Assembly (NCBI GenBank): GCA_012845835.1
Contig: JABAKD010000028.1
Location: 9,951,689 to 10,015,688, forward strand
Direction of reading: 5' to 3'
Origin: Undaria pinnatifida
Lineage: Eukaryota; Sar; Phaeophyceae; Laminariales; Alariaceae
Length of the DNA: 64,000 nt
A program made the translations under genes and the position numbers. Positions 9,416 to 20,230 of the stretch are shown here, piece by piece (the stretch's first letter is position 1; the number at the start of each line of letters is the position of its first letter). The notes beneath the pieces are model-generated. The model was not told the origin of the DNA. It saw only the letters and a program-made list of their open reading frames with translations, and did not search any database.

Positions 9416-10635
9416 GTAAACAGTAATAAAGAAGATACGTGATACCGGTATTATTCGCCTGGGAAGTTTCTTGGGCGAAGAAAAGTAATGAGGAGATACC
9501 GCAGTGCCGCTAACACTGTGTATAAATAGTAGAGTGGACTAACGTTACGTCCTGTGAAGTATCATATTAACAAGTATGTCCCATCTGGACCGAATCGCAA
9601 ACAGTACGACTGCTCTTGGAACAGAAACAGAAAAATCGGCGGGGCGGGGGAGGTTTCCGGTCCTCTGTTGTCTGTTGTCTGCTTGTCTGCTGTCCCATAG
9701 TTGCCCGCTCTGAAATTTTTACGAGTATTCATTGCTTGGTGAGGCATGGAGGATGAAGGGGGTTATTGTGCGTGTCTTCTGTACCCATCCCTCAATTCGT
9801 CCGACGGGTGGGTGCAGTTCAATGAACAAAGTGGACCATCCGCGAACTGAATATTTCTGCACAACACTGCTGGACTACAAGTACGAGGTGTGAGGTGCCA
9901 GAGCCAAATCCCCAAGCAATAATAGTCAAATACTGCCAAGTGCATCCTTCGAGATCCATTGCCCGCAGGGTTGCACGAGCAAGAAAATAAAGTGAGTCTC
10001 GGTAGTCTTGCTGCAGCGTTGGCGCCTTCTTGTTGCAATGCGGATAGCTACGACTATAATCTACATTAGTAGTGGTAGTTTTAGAGGGTACGAGAACGTT
10101 GTGGCGAATTATTTGACCATGGGCTGAACGGGCAGCTTTGTTTGGGGTTTTTGAAATGAGTCATTAAGAACAAAATGGCAGCTATCTGCATTGTAGTAGT
10201 AGCGGTATCAGAAGTATAGTCTAGTCTAAGGACAAGAAGAGAGAGTAGAAGACTGGAAAGTAGGGACAAGAATGGAGAGCTGTGTGCTGGAGAAATGGGC
10301 ACCGTGCGGCGCCTATTCAACCCACGCATCACCACTCAAACCTTTAAAATCGTAAAACAGTACCAATATACTGGGTTGGACTTTCTCGTAGCCGAGTAGT
10401 AGAGCGGCCGGCGTACGTGACAGATTTCAGAAATCCCCTGAAAAATAATGCGCAGTACCAGGGCACGTTGTCCGATTGCCTCTTAGCAGTATTCGCCCAA
10501 CATGCTTGTGCTGACAGCATAGATGCATAGACTGCCCCTCGCGCGTGTCCCTTCTGGTTGCATTGTGATGTTTGTGGCTGTGGCACTTGTCGCATTCATC
10601 ACGCTTGTGATACTTGTGGCGGTGTACCCAAGCAG
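9416..10635. other. no gene recognised upstream of the Cys-rich exon
   Basis: No signal-peptide exon, promoter or known motif could be identified. Several minus-strand frames are open but are not bounded or conserved. The last 60 nt (TGTTTGTGG...TACCCAAGCAG) could be the 3' end of an intron. Confidence 0.5.
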
Positions 10636-10857
10636 TGGCGACATCAAACACGACCTGTAGCAACGGTCTGGTGGGGCTTGAGAACGACGGCAGCAGCGTC
10701 TGCTGCGATGCCGGCTGCGACCAATGCGGCGGAGTAGGGTGCGGAAACACAACTACCACCGGTTTGTCTGGCGATGACTGCTGCGCTTCCACCATTGAGG
10801 CGAATGGCCAGCTTTGTTCCGTGTCAGATTCGGCTCCGTGCGTGTTGGATGCTCCAG
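10636..10857 (+). CDS. 10-Cys module exon A (phase 1-1)
   Basis: A 222-nt exon candidate bounded by ...CCCAAGCAG at its 5' side and GTGAGT at its 3' side. It encodes a compact module of about 74 residues beginning SNTTCSNGLVGLEN, with ten Cys in the order C, CC, C, C, C, CC, C, C, including CGGVGCG, GDDCC and APCVLD. The pattern suggests a disulphide-stabilised extracellular domain, and related modules occur at 18.9, 19.7 and 50.2 kb. Both boundaries are phase 1, so the module can be repeated or skipped without changing frame. Function is unknown. It may be an internal exon of the gene ending at 20,230, which would need an 8-kb intron, or a relic. The antisense strand is also open here but shows no family pattern. 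Confidence 0.65.
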
Positions 10858-11307
10858 GTGAGTTTTGCCTCAAGTCGTGTGGATCCTGCAGGTGCGTTAC
10901 TCTGTATACAGAGTAGAGGCGTAACGATTTGCTTCCAAGATGGTATGACGTGGTTCCACTGTCATACCACTGCTGTACTATTTTACCCATCGGATAAATA
11001 AGGCCGTTTCAAACGTGTATCATACAACAGCAACCGTCCATTGCACCCGAGTCTTGTCGGGTATAAACACCGGGGTCTCCAGCTTGTGTGTGAAATCGTA
11101 TGACACACCAGGCATAGATAGTCTATATATATATATATTATATCATAATATACACATTAGTCTACATGTAATGAGCAGTTCGCCCCGGTGGTCTCTAGGT
11201 TAGTTATACCCTCGAAAGTTACCTACTTAGACTATACAGCAGATAGAGGAGTTGGTTCCGGAGTTAGAACCGCACGTGGGTCGGACTCGTGAGTTTATTA
11301 GCAATGA
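10858..11307. other. possible intron sequence, no gene
   Basis: It starts with the donor GTGAGT and contains a TA dinucleotide stretch at about 11,131-11,150. No further exon is recognised. Confidence 0.5.
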
Positions 11308-11510
11308 GAGCGCCTAGCAGCGTGGTGGGTAGGCGCAATTCGATGCGAGTCGACGACGGAAGAAATTACTGAAGAAGTATTCCACAAGTATTCTCGCCAT
11401 AAACATGAAGGCACGTACCGGAGTGGGGAAGGGGGAGAAGATCTTGCTCAGTGACCCTGTGCATTGATTGCGTCTATTAATACAGAGAGAAAGGGAAAGA
11501 AAAAGACATA
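11308..11510 (+). repeat. dispersed repeat E, copy 1
   Basis: It shares TAGCAGCGTGGTGGGTAGGC, CAATTCGATGCGAGTC, GCACGTACCGGAGTGGGG, a TCAGTGACCCTG block and GATTGCGTCTATTAATACAG with 15,670-15,850. It continues into an A/G-rich tail. Confidence 0.75.
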
Positions 11511-12112
11511 ATAATGCGAAGATAATAGATAGATGAGACTGAGATAAACGAAAAACAAAATAAAGCCCATATATATACGAAGAAGGAAACATGAACCCAG
11601 AGAGGGGAAACACAAATAAATGTGCCCAGAACTGATAATAGAAGAGAAGCAAGAAAAGACGAAAGCCAAGTGAGAACTGGAAGGCAGCGGCAGCATGGAT
11701 TCCGTACGCAACTTGGAAACGTGCCACACGGTCAGATTTTCTTCTTGTTCATATACTATATATACCGCTATCATCACCTCCGTTCCCAATGGACCGGGCA
11801 AAGATAGAATAAAATATAATGCCAGGTATGAGCACAAAAGACGGGAAGAGAAAAAGGAACGTAATGTACAAAAACACAAGCAATGACAAGGCGGTACATC
11901 AAACGCACGGGTACACTATTATTGTGTGAATATGATGCACTCAACATGTATGAAACATTGGAGCAAAATGCATTACTTACCAAAATAATATTTGCAGAAT
12001 AACTCGAAAAAATAGTAAAGAGGCCAGACAGAGTAGATAGAGTGGGATCCGGACAACACGAAACATGCAGGAATATTCAAGATGCCAAACATCAGCCTCA
12101 TCACTCTACAAA
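11511..12112. other. no gene; A-rich sequence
   Basis: Purine-rich to AT-rich sequence with no supported gene. The hydrophobic minus-strand frames reflect composition. Confidence 0.5.
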
Positions 12113-12780
12113 CATATTATAAAAAATGAAAATACACTCCAGCTGTGAAATCGAAGATTTCGTCGAAACTTATCTTTGCAAGCTGTGTGTGATACTCCGA
12201 CCGCGCGCAATACGGGATTGTGTGTCCTCATTAAGGATATAGGTCGGCGACTCCCCTTACAACTACAGTGTAGCTATCAGGGTCAACAGGATGATTTTAG
12301 TCAGTATGTGCGCGGAAACTATAAAACCCGTTTCTGAGGGGGACAAAATCTGACAGCTGTGAAGGGAAATGTATCCTTTTATCAAGTGAATCTTGTAAGT
12401 CGAATAACCGGTGAGGGGGGTGGGGCGGAGTTTTGAAGGACGTGGGGGCCTGGTTTTGATCAAAAGCGAGCGGGTTTGGAGGGGGGGGGGGGGGGGGGGG
12501 AGGGGGCAATTTGTGCATGTAAGCTATAAATCCTTTCGAGGGGATAAATCTGACGGTTTTGGCACCAGTTTATTATTGGGGGGTGGGGGGGGAGGGTGGG
12601 GCGGGGGGGGGGGGGCGTGTGGGGCAGCTCAATATGTGCGTGGAAACTATACATTATTTTGAGGGGATAAAAGTGACGGTTTTGGAAATAATGCATCGGT
12701 TTATCATGTATATCCTGGGGTAAGTCGTACAATCAGTGAGTAGAGAGAGGGTGGAGTGTTCGAGGGGGTGGGGTTGGGAT
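12113..12780 (+). repeat. R1 repeat, long copy
   Basis: The full R1 head followed by G-tract units. It is almost identical over about 660 bp to 14,005-14,665, including the internal GACGTGGGGGCCTGGTTTTG and GATCAAAAGCGAGCGGGTTT. Confidence 0.9.
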
Positions 12781-13100
12781 GGGTTGGGGGGGAGGTGGGG
12801 GGCGGGGGTGGGGGCGGGGGGGGGGGGGGGGGTGGGGGGGGGGGGGGGGAGGAAGGGCTGTAGGTGAGGGGTTTGTTATACGTGTGGTGCTAGGTCTAGG
12901 CGATGGTGCGGGTGATGGGGAAGAAGGGGGCGTTCGAGGTGTGTGGGGGGGGGGGCAGCGGCATGGATGGCTCTCGAAAGATGATGAGGTGATATCCTGT
13001 GCGTGAAGTGTTTATTAATGTGGCGGATTTCGATATTTGGTGGGGCGTTTGAGTAAGGGAGAGCAAGAGGGGGGGGGGGGGATTTTTTAGGAGGTTTAGG
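12781..13100 (+). repeat. R1 G-tract tail with GGTGGGG runs
   Basis: Almost pure G with T or A interruptions at 12,781-12,855. The conserved spacers GTGGTGCTAGGTCTAGGCGA and a TGTTTATTA...GGCGGATTTCG block follow. Confidence 0.9.
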
Positions 13101-13103
13101 TCA

Positions 13104-13560
13104 CGAAAAATATTCAAATACACTTCGGCTGTGAGATCAAAGATATGTAGCAGCTTGTTATACGCGTGGTGCTAGGTCTAGGCGATCGTGCAGGTGGTCG
13201 GAAAAGAGGGGGCGTTGGAGGGGGGGGAGGGGGGGGGGGGGGGGGGGGTTGGGGGGAAAATAATTGAAAACTACGTCATGGATGGTCAGAAAGATAATGA
13301 CGTGATATCAACTGCGTATAGGTGTTTATTACTCAGGCCGATTTTGATTGTGAGTGGGGCGTTTGGACAGACTAGGCGGAAGGGGGGGGGGGGGGGGGGG
13401 AATCGGGGGACGGAGGGGCGGGGGGGGAAGGGTTGGGGTTTTTTATGAAAAAGAGGGGTCAGTGGAGGGGGAGGGGAGGGGGGGGGGGGGGCGGGGGGGG
13501 GGACATTTCTATATGTGCGCGGACACCATAAATCCTCAAAGGGGACAAACCTGACGATTG
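13104..13560 (+). repeat. R1 repeat, partial head plus G-tract tail
   Basis: A short piece of head (CACTTCGGCTGTGAGATCAA) is joined directly to the GTGGTGCTAGGTCTAGGCGA spacer and three G-tract blocks. Confidence 0.85.
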
Positions 13561-13742
13561 AAGCAATAAGACATCCCTTTAGATCATCTGGCTTGTAATG
13601 TTTACTATTCTAGAAGGTTTGATGTTAGATGCAGCATGCAACCCAGTGTTTAAGTGTAGAAAATAACGTGTTAAATCTTCATAATTTGTTGTTGTATGAT
13701 ACATGGATCGAAAGCTAGAATATTTTATAGAATATTTGTAGG

Positions 13743-13945
13743 TACCATTATTTTCTGACCTCGCTAATTATAAGAAAGAGATACGTATTGTCAAATACAA
13801 CAGGCGAGGTGATGTGGTCATGCACTGTTTGTCACCATCATCATACAGTTACCATTATTTTCTAACATCGCTAATTATACGACAGAGATACGTATTGCCA
13901 AATACAGCATGCGAGGTGATGTATGTGGCCATGTACTGTCTCCGC
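13743..13945 (+). repeat. tandem duplication, 107-bp unit
   Basis: Two copies (from 13,743 and from 13,850) share TACCATTATTTTCT, TCGCTAATTATA, AGAGATACGTATTG and GCGAGGTGATGT. Confidence 0.88.
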
Positions 13946-14004
13946 CATTGAGCATTAGAGGGAGGGATGCGAATCGTCAGTTTTAAAGGAACGCAGACAT
14001 ATTA

Positions 14005-14670
14005 TAAAAAAAGAAAATACACTCCAGCTGTGAAATCGAAGATTTCGTCGAAACTCATCTTTGCAAGCTGTGTGTGATACTCCGATCGAGCGCATTACGA
14101 GTTGTGTGTCCTCATCAAGGATATAGGTCGGCGACTCCCCTTACAACTACAGTGTAGCTATCAGGGTCAACAGGGTGATTTTAGTCAGTCTGTGCGCGGA
14201 AACTATAAAACCCGTTTCTGAGGGGGACAAAATCTGACAGCTGTGGAGGGAAATGTATCCTTTTATCGAGTGAATCTTGTAAGTCGAATAACCGGTGAGG
14301 GGGAGGGGCGGAGTTTTGAAGGACGTGGGGGCCTGGTTTTGATCAAAAGCGAGCGGGTTTAGAGGGGGGGGGGAGGGGGGGAAGGGGGGGGGAATTTGTG
14401 CATGTAAGTTATAATCCTTTCAAGGGGATAAATCTGACGGTTTTGGCACCAGTTTATTATTGGGGGGGGGGGGGGTTGGGGCGGGGGGGGGGCGTGTGGG
14501 GCAGCTATATGTGCGTGGAAACTATACATTATTTTGAGGGGATAAATGTGACGGTTTTGGAAATGATGCATCAGTTTATCATGTATATTATCCTGGGGTA
14601 AGTCGTACAATCAGTGAGTAGAGAGAGGGTGGAGTGTTCGAGGGGGTGGGGTTGGGATGGGTTAAATATC
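14005..14670 (+). repeat. R1 repeat, near-duplicate of 12.1 kb
   Basis: Head and tail units in the same order as at 12,113, at an offset of about 1.89 kb. G-tract lengths differ between the copies, as expected for slippage. Confidence 0.9.
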
Positions 14671-14671
14671 T

Positions 14672-14960
14672 GGTATATTATCAAAATAAAAATACACTCC
14701 ATCCAGCTGTGAGATCGAAGATTTTGTCGGAAAACTCGTCTTTGCAAGCTGTGTGTGATACTCTGATCGCGCGTATTACTGGGACAAACATAGAGATTAT
14801 AAAAATTAAAATACACTCCAGCTGTGAGATCGAAGATTTTGTCGAAACTCATCTTTTTTGCAAGCTGTGTGTGATACTCCGATCGCGCGTATTGCGGGTT
14901 GTGTGTGTCCTCATTAAGTTAAGGATATAGGTCGGCGACTCCCCTTGAACATATAATCTA
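14672..14960 (+). repeat. two R1 heads in tandem
   Basis: Heads at about 14,672-14,790 and 14,796-14,960, each beginning with TTATNAAAATNAAAATACACTCC. The second continues into CGGCGACTCCCCTTG, then leaves the family. Confidence 0.85.
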
Positions 14961-15266
14961 TGTGCACGGAATTAAAAAGAGTTGTCACTATCCTCTTACT
15001 CTCGGTTTCCTAACGCCAACAACAACAAGGTAATAATGGTATGTATGATAATGGGTCACCCCGGAGCTCTAATCTGGTTGTTATACCCTCGAACACTACT
15101 ACAACAATGGTATGCAGTTGGTCCTGGATGAAGTTCAAATCCCACGTGTTGCCTCGCGAGTAGTAGTAGGAATTTTGAGTTCATCTGCAACAATAGTAAT
15201 AAACAAAAGGAATCAACGGCTGAGACGAGGCTGCAATCACCTACTACTGCTGCACACCGCACGCAG
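14961..15266. other. no gene recognised
   Basis: Unassigned spacer between R1 and the SINE-like repeat. Confidence 0.5.
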
Positions 15267-15645
15267 TTGTTAAGGAATTTAGTGGGGTATTAGTCCGTTT
15301 GACCACTTGCAAAAGGTTAACCAATAGCTTACCCAAACTACGCCTTATAACACTCTCCCCCCCTGAAACGGCGGGATAGCGGGTCGACCGGATATACGGC
15401 GGACCTGTCAATATCCAAGCCGTTTCATTTCCTGGGCATAACGGGGAGAGTATTTTTCAAGTTCGACATGGAGAAAATCTGAAAAGTTTATTTTTGTGGA
15501 TGGTGGGGATCGAACCCACGACCCGAAAACCCATGGTCTGTCGACGACGCCATTTGTTAAGGTATTAGTGAGGTATTAGCCCGTTTTTGATTGACCACTT
15601 GCACAGGTTAACCAATAGCTTACCCAAACTAAGCCTTATAACACA
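15267..15645 (-). repeat. SINE-like repeat, near-complete copy
   Basis: A unit of about 300 bp is flanked by direct copies of its own 5' end. Each flanking copy contains GGTTAACCAATAGCTTACCC and, at the left end, the plus-strand form of the A-box-like motif, CCGTTTGACCA. The B-box-like GGGATCGAACCCACGACC (plus strand) lies at about 15,504-15,522. The Pol III-like reading direction is minus. Confidence 0.7.
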
Positions 15646-15669
15646 GTACAGTAGTAGTGGGAGTGCACT

Positions 15670-15850
15670 ACTAGCAGCGTGGGTAGGCGCAACTCGATGC
15701 GGGTCAACGAGGAGGAATGGGCTGAAGTCTTCTCCCGAAAAAAAATTAAGGCGCGTACCGTAGTGGGGAGGGGTGCTTAGTGATGCTTAGTGAGACCTTG
15801 AATCTGATTGACGCCTATTAACAGGGAGGGAAGAAGGAGAAAGAAAAATG
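15670..15850 (+). repeat. dispersed repeat E, copy 2
   Basis: Counterpart of 11,308-11,510. Shared blocks are TAGCAGCGTGGGTAGGCGCA, ACTCGATGCGGGTC, GGCGCGTACCGTAGTGGGGA and TTGACGCCTATTAACAG. Confidence 0.75.
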
Positions 15851-17230
15851 CAATTATCGATCCTAAGTGTGCTGAGCTCACAGCTGATACGACGATGTTT
15901 GAAAAAAATATTTTATAAAATACCAGGTACCAGGACCTAGGGGTATAATATTATTAAAATATTAAAATAATATATGTAGAAGGGAGGAGAAAACAATATC
16001 GTGGAACCACGATCGTACTCGTAATCTGGACAGAAATCTGAGGGCCGTTGGATTTCATCCCAACGGTCGTTACATTTATGTTCCAAGTGGCTAGATTGTA
16101 AACCAGTGTGCTGCGCCTACCTGGATTGGTTTTCTCTTTATCATATACCAGGTACTTTCTTGTATTTAAAAGATGAAAAAAAACGCTTCAACTGTGATAT
16201 CGACCAAAAAGGTTTCCGATCAAAATTGTGTTTATGTTAAGAATACATAGATAGTAAGAAAATATCGCACCATCGGGAAAAAGTGCGGGGCTAAATCTCC
16301 GCAGTCCCGGCAGACAATACACCAACCAACAAAAATAGCAAGGTACCTGGTATGATACTTTCTAGAAAATGTGCCGGCCGGATATCATACTGCTGTATGT
16401 ACCAGGTATGATACTACAAACAACATTTTGTGGTGAAGTGGTGCTTGTGTGTTCGAGGTCGGTCTTGTCCAGGTGGTGTTGTTGCTGTTCTTTCGAGTGC
16501 CCTAATACATGCAGCTTCGTGCCCCGCCTGGTTCGCTCCGAAAAGCGTGTGTTGTGTCTCACATGTTGCGTCTCAACCAGCCCCCCTTCCGTCAACACCC
16601 CCAATGGCTAAGCTTTTCGCTTTCTTGCAAAATACTGAGTACTATGTATATCCGCCCAAGCACCCCTCTTCCGTCTCGGCACGAACTACAGCACGATGTT
16701 TTCATCAGTTGCGCGGGGAGCGGGTTCAACCGAGGCCTCTACACAGCAGCACAGTATAATATAGCGTTAGTGTAGCGTTGATGTAGAAGCAGTAGTAGTA
16801 ATAGTAGTTAGTTTAGCAGTAGTACTGGTAGTGCTGCAGTATAGTGATGGTAATGCTACAGTAGTAACAGTGTAGTATAGACTATACTGGTAGCATTAGA
16901 CTAATAGTATTGTAGTACATACAGTCGTGGTAGTAGGAATAATAGTAGTAGGAGTAGATAGAGCACAGTCTTCGCGCGTCATCGATGCTCGCCGCTTATT
17001 TACGTGGTGAGGCTCTAGATGGGGTCTAGCTATACTACTGTTGTTGTAGGAGGCAAAAGAGGTCCAGGAGCCGACTATGTTCAGGCGGACATGGTATCTT
17101 TGCGCGACGGTTTCTCCGTTGTATGTCGTTTGACCCTCAAGTCATTGGGTTCGATACTTGACGTCTTCTGTGTCTGTGCACCGTCATCAACTTAATGCAA
17201 CTCCACAGCAAACAACCCAAAACATCTACG
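15851..17230. other. no gene; TAG-rich low-complexity part
   Basis: No coding or RNA gene is supported. Positions 16,760-16,960 are enriched in GTA/TAG trinucleotides (an imperfect AGTAGTAGTAATAGTAG series). The open frames at 16.4-16.8 kb overlap on both strands and show no family pattern. Confidence 0.55.
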
Positions 17231-17775
17231 TACGAACTAACTTTCGTATTTCTGCCACGTTCGTCGGGAGAAAGCATGGTTTCAGGTGGTTGGTCTATGA
17301 ATAGGTCTCGCTAATGATGGTCGTACTCGTAGGATCCTGTAGAATCATAAAAAATCAGGTGTCCGAAAAAAAACTGCAGTAGTTTATTGTGGGCTGTGAG
17401 CGCTCAAGAGGTTCAGGCCTGTTTGCTATATTTCATCAGCGAGTTCAAGGCGAGAGTTCGACCTTTATTTTCCATTATAATTATCATCTGTGCGAGGGTT
17501 TGACCCCCCGCCTGCAACCCTTCCGACTGGAGAGTCTTTACGTAGGGGGGGTTAAAGGGATACGACGTTTTTGGTGTTATAGGTGTTTTCGTTGATGTAA
17601 AGCTGGGCTCACCCGCAGGCTCAGGCTTCCCTGTTTTTCCAAGATGCTGTTTCGACATAGATCGTACGAGTACGACAATCATTCATTAGCGAGACCTACG
17701 AGTATTCATAGACCAACCACCTGAAACCATGTTTTCTCCTGACGAACGTGGAAGAACTACGAAAGTTAGTTCGTA
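17231..17775. repeat. inverted repeat with arms of about 110 bp
   Basis: The left arm 17,231-17,336 and the right arm 17,660-17,775 are reverse complements with few mismatches. Shared pieces are CGAACTAACTTTCGTA, ATGGTTTCAGGTGGTTGGTC, TATGAATA, AGGTCTCGCTAATGA and GTCGTACTCGTA. The central 320 bp holds no recognised gene. A transcript could fold into a long hairpin. A fold-back element or an inverted duplication are both possible. Confidence 0.9.
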
Positions 17776-18920
17776 GTTATACACCGGTTGTGTGGTGTAT
17801 GTAGATGATGGGTAGAAAGACTGGTTGAATGTGAAGAACACGCACGCGAAACTCCACGGCATAGCACCGAACCGCACCGCTTCGCGCGGTTGTTTCTTCA
17901 CCATAAAACTATCTTCTTTCCGCCTCTGCATGTTTTTTTAGTTTACTCTTTGGCATTACATACTCGTAACATTTCGGGGCTCATAGCCCAAAAGAATGGA
18001 TGGTGCATGCCGAGGCTCAGTCCCGGTGGAAAAAGATGCGCAGGCGGCGTCCATGTTATTATCACATTCCCCCATGCCGTTGTGGCGTTGTGAACTGTAG
18101 CAAGTGTCCCCTCATTACAATTGTCAAGTGGGAGGCGTCATCGCTTGTCTTGGTGAGGGTGATAGGGACCCATCGTTTTAGAAAGCACCCAGCAAGCCAT
18201 AATCTGATGCAAGAGACAGCACTCAAGCGACCCATCAATCGCCGTTAGGTGAGCGGCCAGAGCACCAGACATACGCAATACCTTTACTCCAAGAGACCGT
18301 GAAGGAACGCGTGTGATCACAGAGAAAATCGACGGGCTGAAAAGATGCTTATGTGGTAAAAAAAAATGCGGAAATAGACAGAGAGAGGGAAAAAGAGAGA
18401 GAGAGAGACGGGGGGGGTTGCCCGTTGAGATAGGGTCATCGGTGTCGGTATTCGCACTAATGTCGGAATTATCTATTTCAAACCCTCGTGTTCTATGATT
18501 TATAGCACAAAGAGAGAGCTTGTATGTCCTAGGGTGAAGAATTCGCGCGGATATTGTGTGTGGCACATACATGGGTGTCGATGATTGGAAACAACGGCTC
18601 CTGGCATGTGCTCGGCTGGTATGCCACGCCTTCCATCCTGTTTGTGTGTTGTGCGGTTTCTTCGAAACGGACTGGAATACGTGCAGATACCACAATCATT
18701 TCTGTAATAATCGTGTAAGACCACGGGAATAGAACAACGAGCGAATCTCGTATACTTACAGGAATACCTGGTATGCAACGCGAACAAGACGCAAAACACG
18801 AACACGCAAGTTTGCACCATCACCCCCCCTTCGGTCCACTCGCCCCGACATGCTTAAACATCCCCCTCTATTCCTTTGCGTGTATCCCTCTTGTTTTACC
18901 TTGATGCTGCACCCTAGCAG
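17776..18920. other. no gene recognised
   Basis: Unassigned. A short GA-rich run lies near 18,377-18,412. The last 60 nt, ending CCCTAGCAG, could be the 3' end of an intron before exon B. Confidence 0.5.
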
Positions 18921-19136
18921 AAGCAATGTCAAACACGACCTGCAGCAACGGCCTGGTGGGCATCGAGAACAGCGGAGGCACTGTTTGCTGTGACTCCCGC
19001 TGTGGGGAGTGCGGCGGTTCAGGGTGTGGGGACATCATCGGATTGTCCGGGGATTTCTGTTGTACTTCCAATATCACGTTGAACGGCGAGCTCTGCTCTG
19101 TAACTGAAGCGGCCCCATGCGTGTTGGACACTCCAG
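18921..19136 (+). CDS. 10-Cys module exon B (phase 1-1)
   Basis: A 216-nt exon candidate between ...CACCCTAGCAG and a weaker donor, GTTTGAG. It encodes the same ten-Cys module as exon A (SNTTCSNGLVGIEN, CGGSGCGD, SGDFCC, LCSVTEAAPCVLDTPG). Both ends are phase 1, compatible with direct splicing to the 10-Cys exon at 19,674 across a 537-nt intron. The role is unknown; the Cys spacing suggests an extracellular, disulphide-bonded domain. The downstream context makes it likely that exons B and C belong to one gene. An alternative acceptor 3 nt downstream (CAGAAG) would keep the same phase. Confidence 0.68.
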
Positions 19137-19543
19137 GTTTGAGTCGGTAGCGCTTCATATTGAGACTGATTCGACGCTACAATGCTAGTATCCCAATAGT
19201 ATCAGCATCTGCCGGTTAAAGAATCCGGTAGTATACGGGATGCCGACACTACTGGGTATTGTACCTATACAGTTACTGGTGCTACTGTAGCATAGCGTAT
19301 TGCAGCCGTGCGAAGTGAGTTCACGGGCAATATACAGGCAATATGTAGGCGCAATAGGGAGGCCCCCACTATATAACGACCATCCTCTAGTGGTGGAGGC
19401 CACACTTCTATGCACGCTTTCTGTCAATAGCGCGTTCGGTCGAGACCGCAACTTGCTCGATTGTTGTGTCCTTCTATTATCAGCTGCCCAAAACGGCCTC
19501 GACCTACTAGGTACGGTTGTTGCCAACTGTACTGAAATAAAAC
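19137..19543 (+). other. possible intron or 5' flank of the 19.5 kb gene
   Basis: If exon B splices to exon C, this is intron sequence. If the 19,544 start is used, it is promoter and leader. The pyrimidine-rich run before 19,673 suits a 3' splice site. Confidence 0.5.
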
Positions 19544-20230
19544 ATGCAGTCTATTACCTCATGCGCCCTCCTCACCTTCGCCTTCACCGCCGTCCCGTTT
19601 CGTTCCATCGATCTCGCTTTCTCTTTCTTTGCTGTTCTATCGATCTCGTTTTCTCCTGATTGCTGCTCGCCAGAGGTGGTCTCTTCCAACTGCTCCAACG
19701 GTCTCGCAGGTGTTGAGAGCTCGGACGGTACCGTCTGCTGTGCCGAGGCATGTAATGGCCAATGTGGAGGCGTCGGCTGCGGCTCTATCGACGGTACCGA
19801 TGGAGCCACGGACTGCTGCTCCGGCACGATCCTAATGTCTGGCGTTAGCTGCGATGACAGCGCTGGAGCGCCCTGCATCATTGTCAATGGCACCTCCACT
19901 GACGCCCCCACAGCTTCTCCCACCGGCGCTTTCACCTTCGAACCGACCGTTACAGCCCGCGGAGGCGAGTTTTCTATGTCGCCGACGACATTGCTTGATC
20001 AGACGTCAGCTCCGACCGTTGAATCGCGCAATATCGATTTTACAGCGGGTCCGTCGGTGTTCGACCCGACGATATCCTCCTCGATGATCGGCGACAGCAG
20101 TACTACTCTGTTTCCAGGCGTGACCATGCGCCCGACAAGCGATGCATCAGCGGCATCTGCCGGGATCGTTGTAACGCTTGCGGCAATGGCGGGTGGCATG
20201 TTTGCGGTGTTCGCAGCGGCGCGTAAATAG
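19544..20230 (+). CDS. secreted 10-Cys protein with stalk and C-terminal hydrophobic anchor
   Basis: A 228-residue frame in good context (AAAACATG). Residues 1-18 (MQSITSCALLTFAFTAVP) look like a signal peptide, although a second hydrophobic run follows. Residues about 44-118 form the ten-Cys module (NCSNGLAGVESSDGTVCC, NGQCGGVGCGS, ATDCC, GAPCIIVNG). Residues about 119-200 are a Ser/Thr/Pro-rich stalk starting TDAPTASPT. The last 25 residues (SAGIVVTLAAMAGGMFAVFA, then ARK) form a membrane segment or GPI signal. A cell-surface or wall protein is likely; its ligand is unknown. Alternatively the coding part begins at 19,674 as the last exon after exon B: acceptor TGCTCGCCAG, phase 1, preceded by a pyrimidine tract that would itself read as hydrophobic residues. 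Confidence 0.68.
   Translation: MQSITSCALLTFAFTAVPFRSIDLAFSFFAVLSISFSPDCCSPEVVSSNCSNGLAGVESSDGTVCCAEACNGQCGGVGCGSIDGTDGATDCCSGTILMSGVSCDDSAGAPCIIVNGTSTDAPTASPTGAFTFEPTVTARGGEFSMSPTTLLDQTSAPTVESRNIDFTAGPSVFDPTISSSMIGDSSTTLFPGVTMRPTSDASAASAGIVVTLAAMAGGMFAVFAAARK

Noticed and set aside
10427-10990. A 187-residue minus-strand frame across exon A
   Set aside because: The plus strand carries the conserved ten-Cys pattern and splice signals. The antisense frame shows no pattern, and similar antisense openness occurs at exons B and D as a by-product.
8924-15645. Functional tRNA genes at 8.9, 15.5 and 37.65 kb
   Set aside because: The T arm and B box look good, but the 5' arm does not pair with the 3' acceptor-like end, the A and B boxes are too far apart, and the sequence is part of a dispersed repeat.
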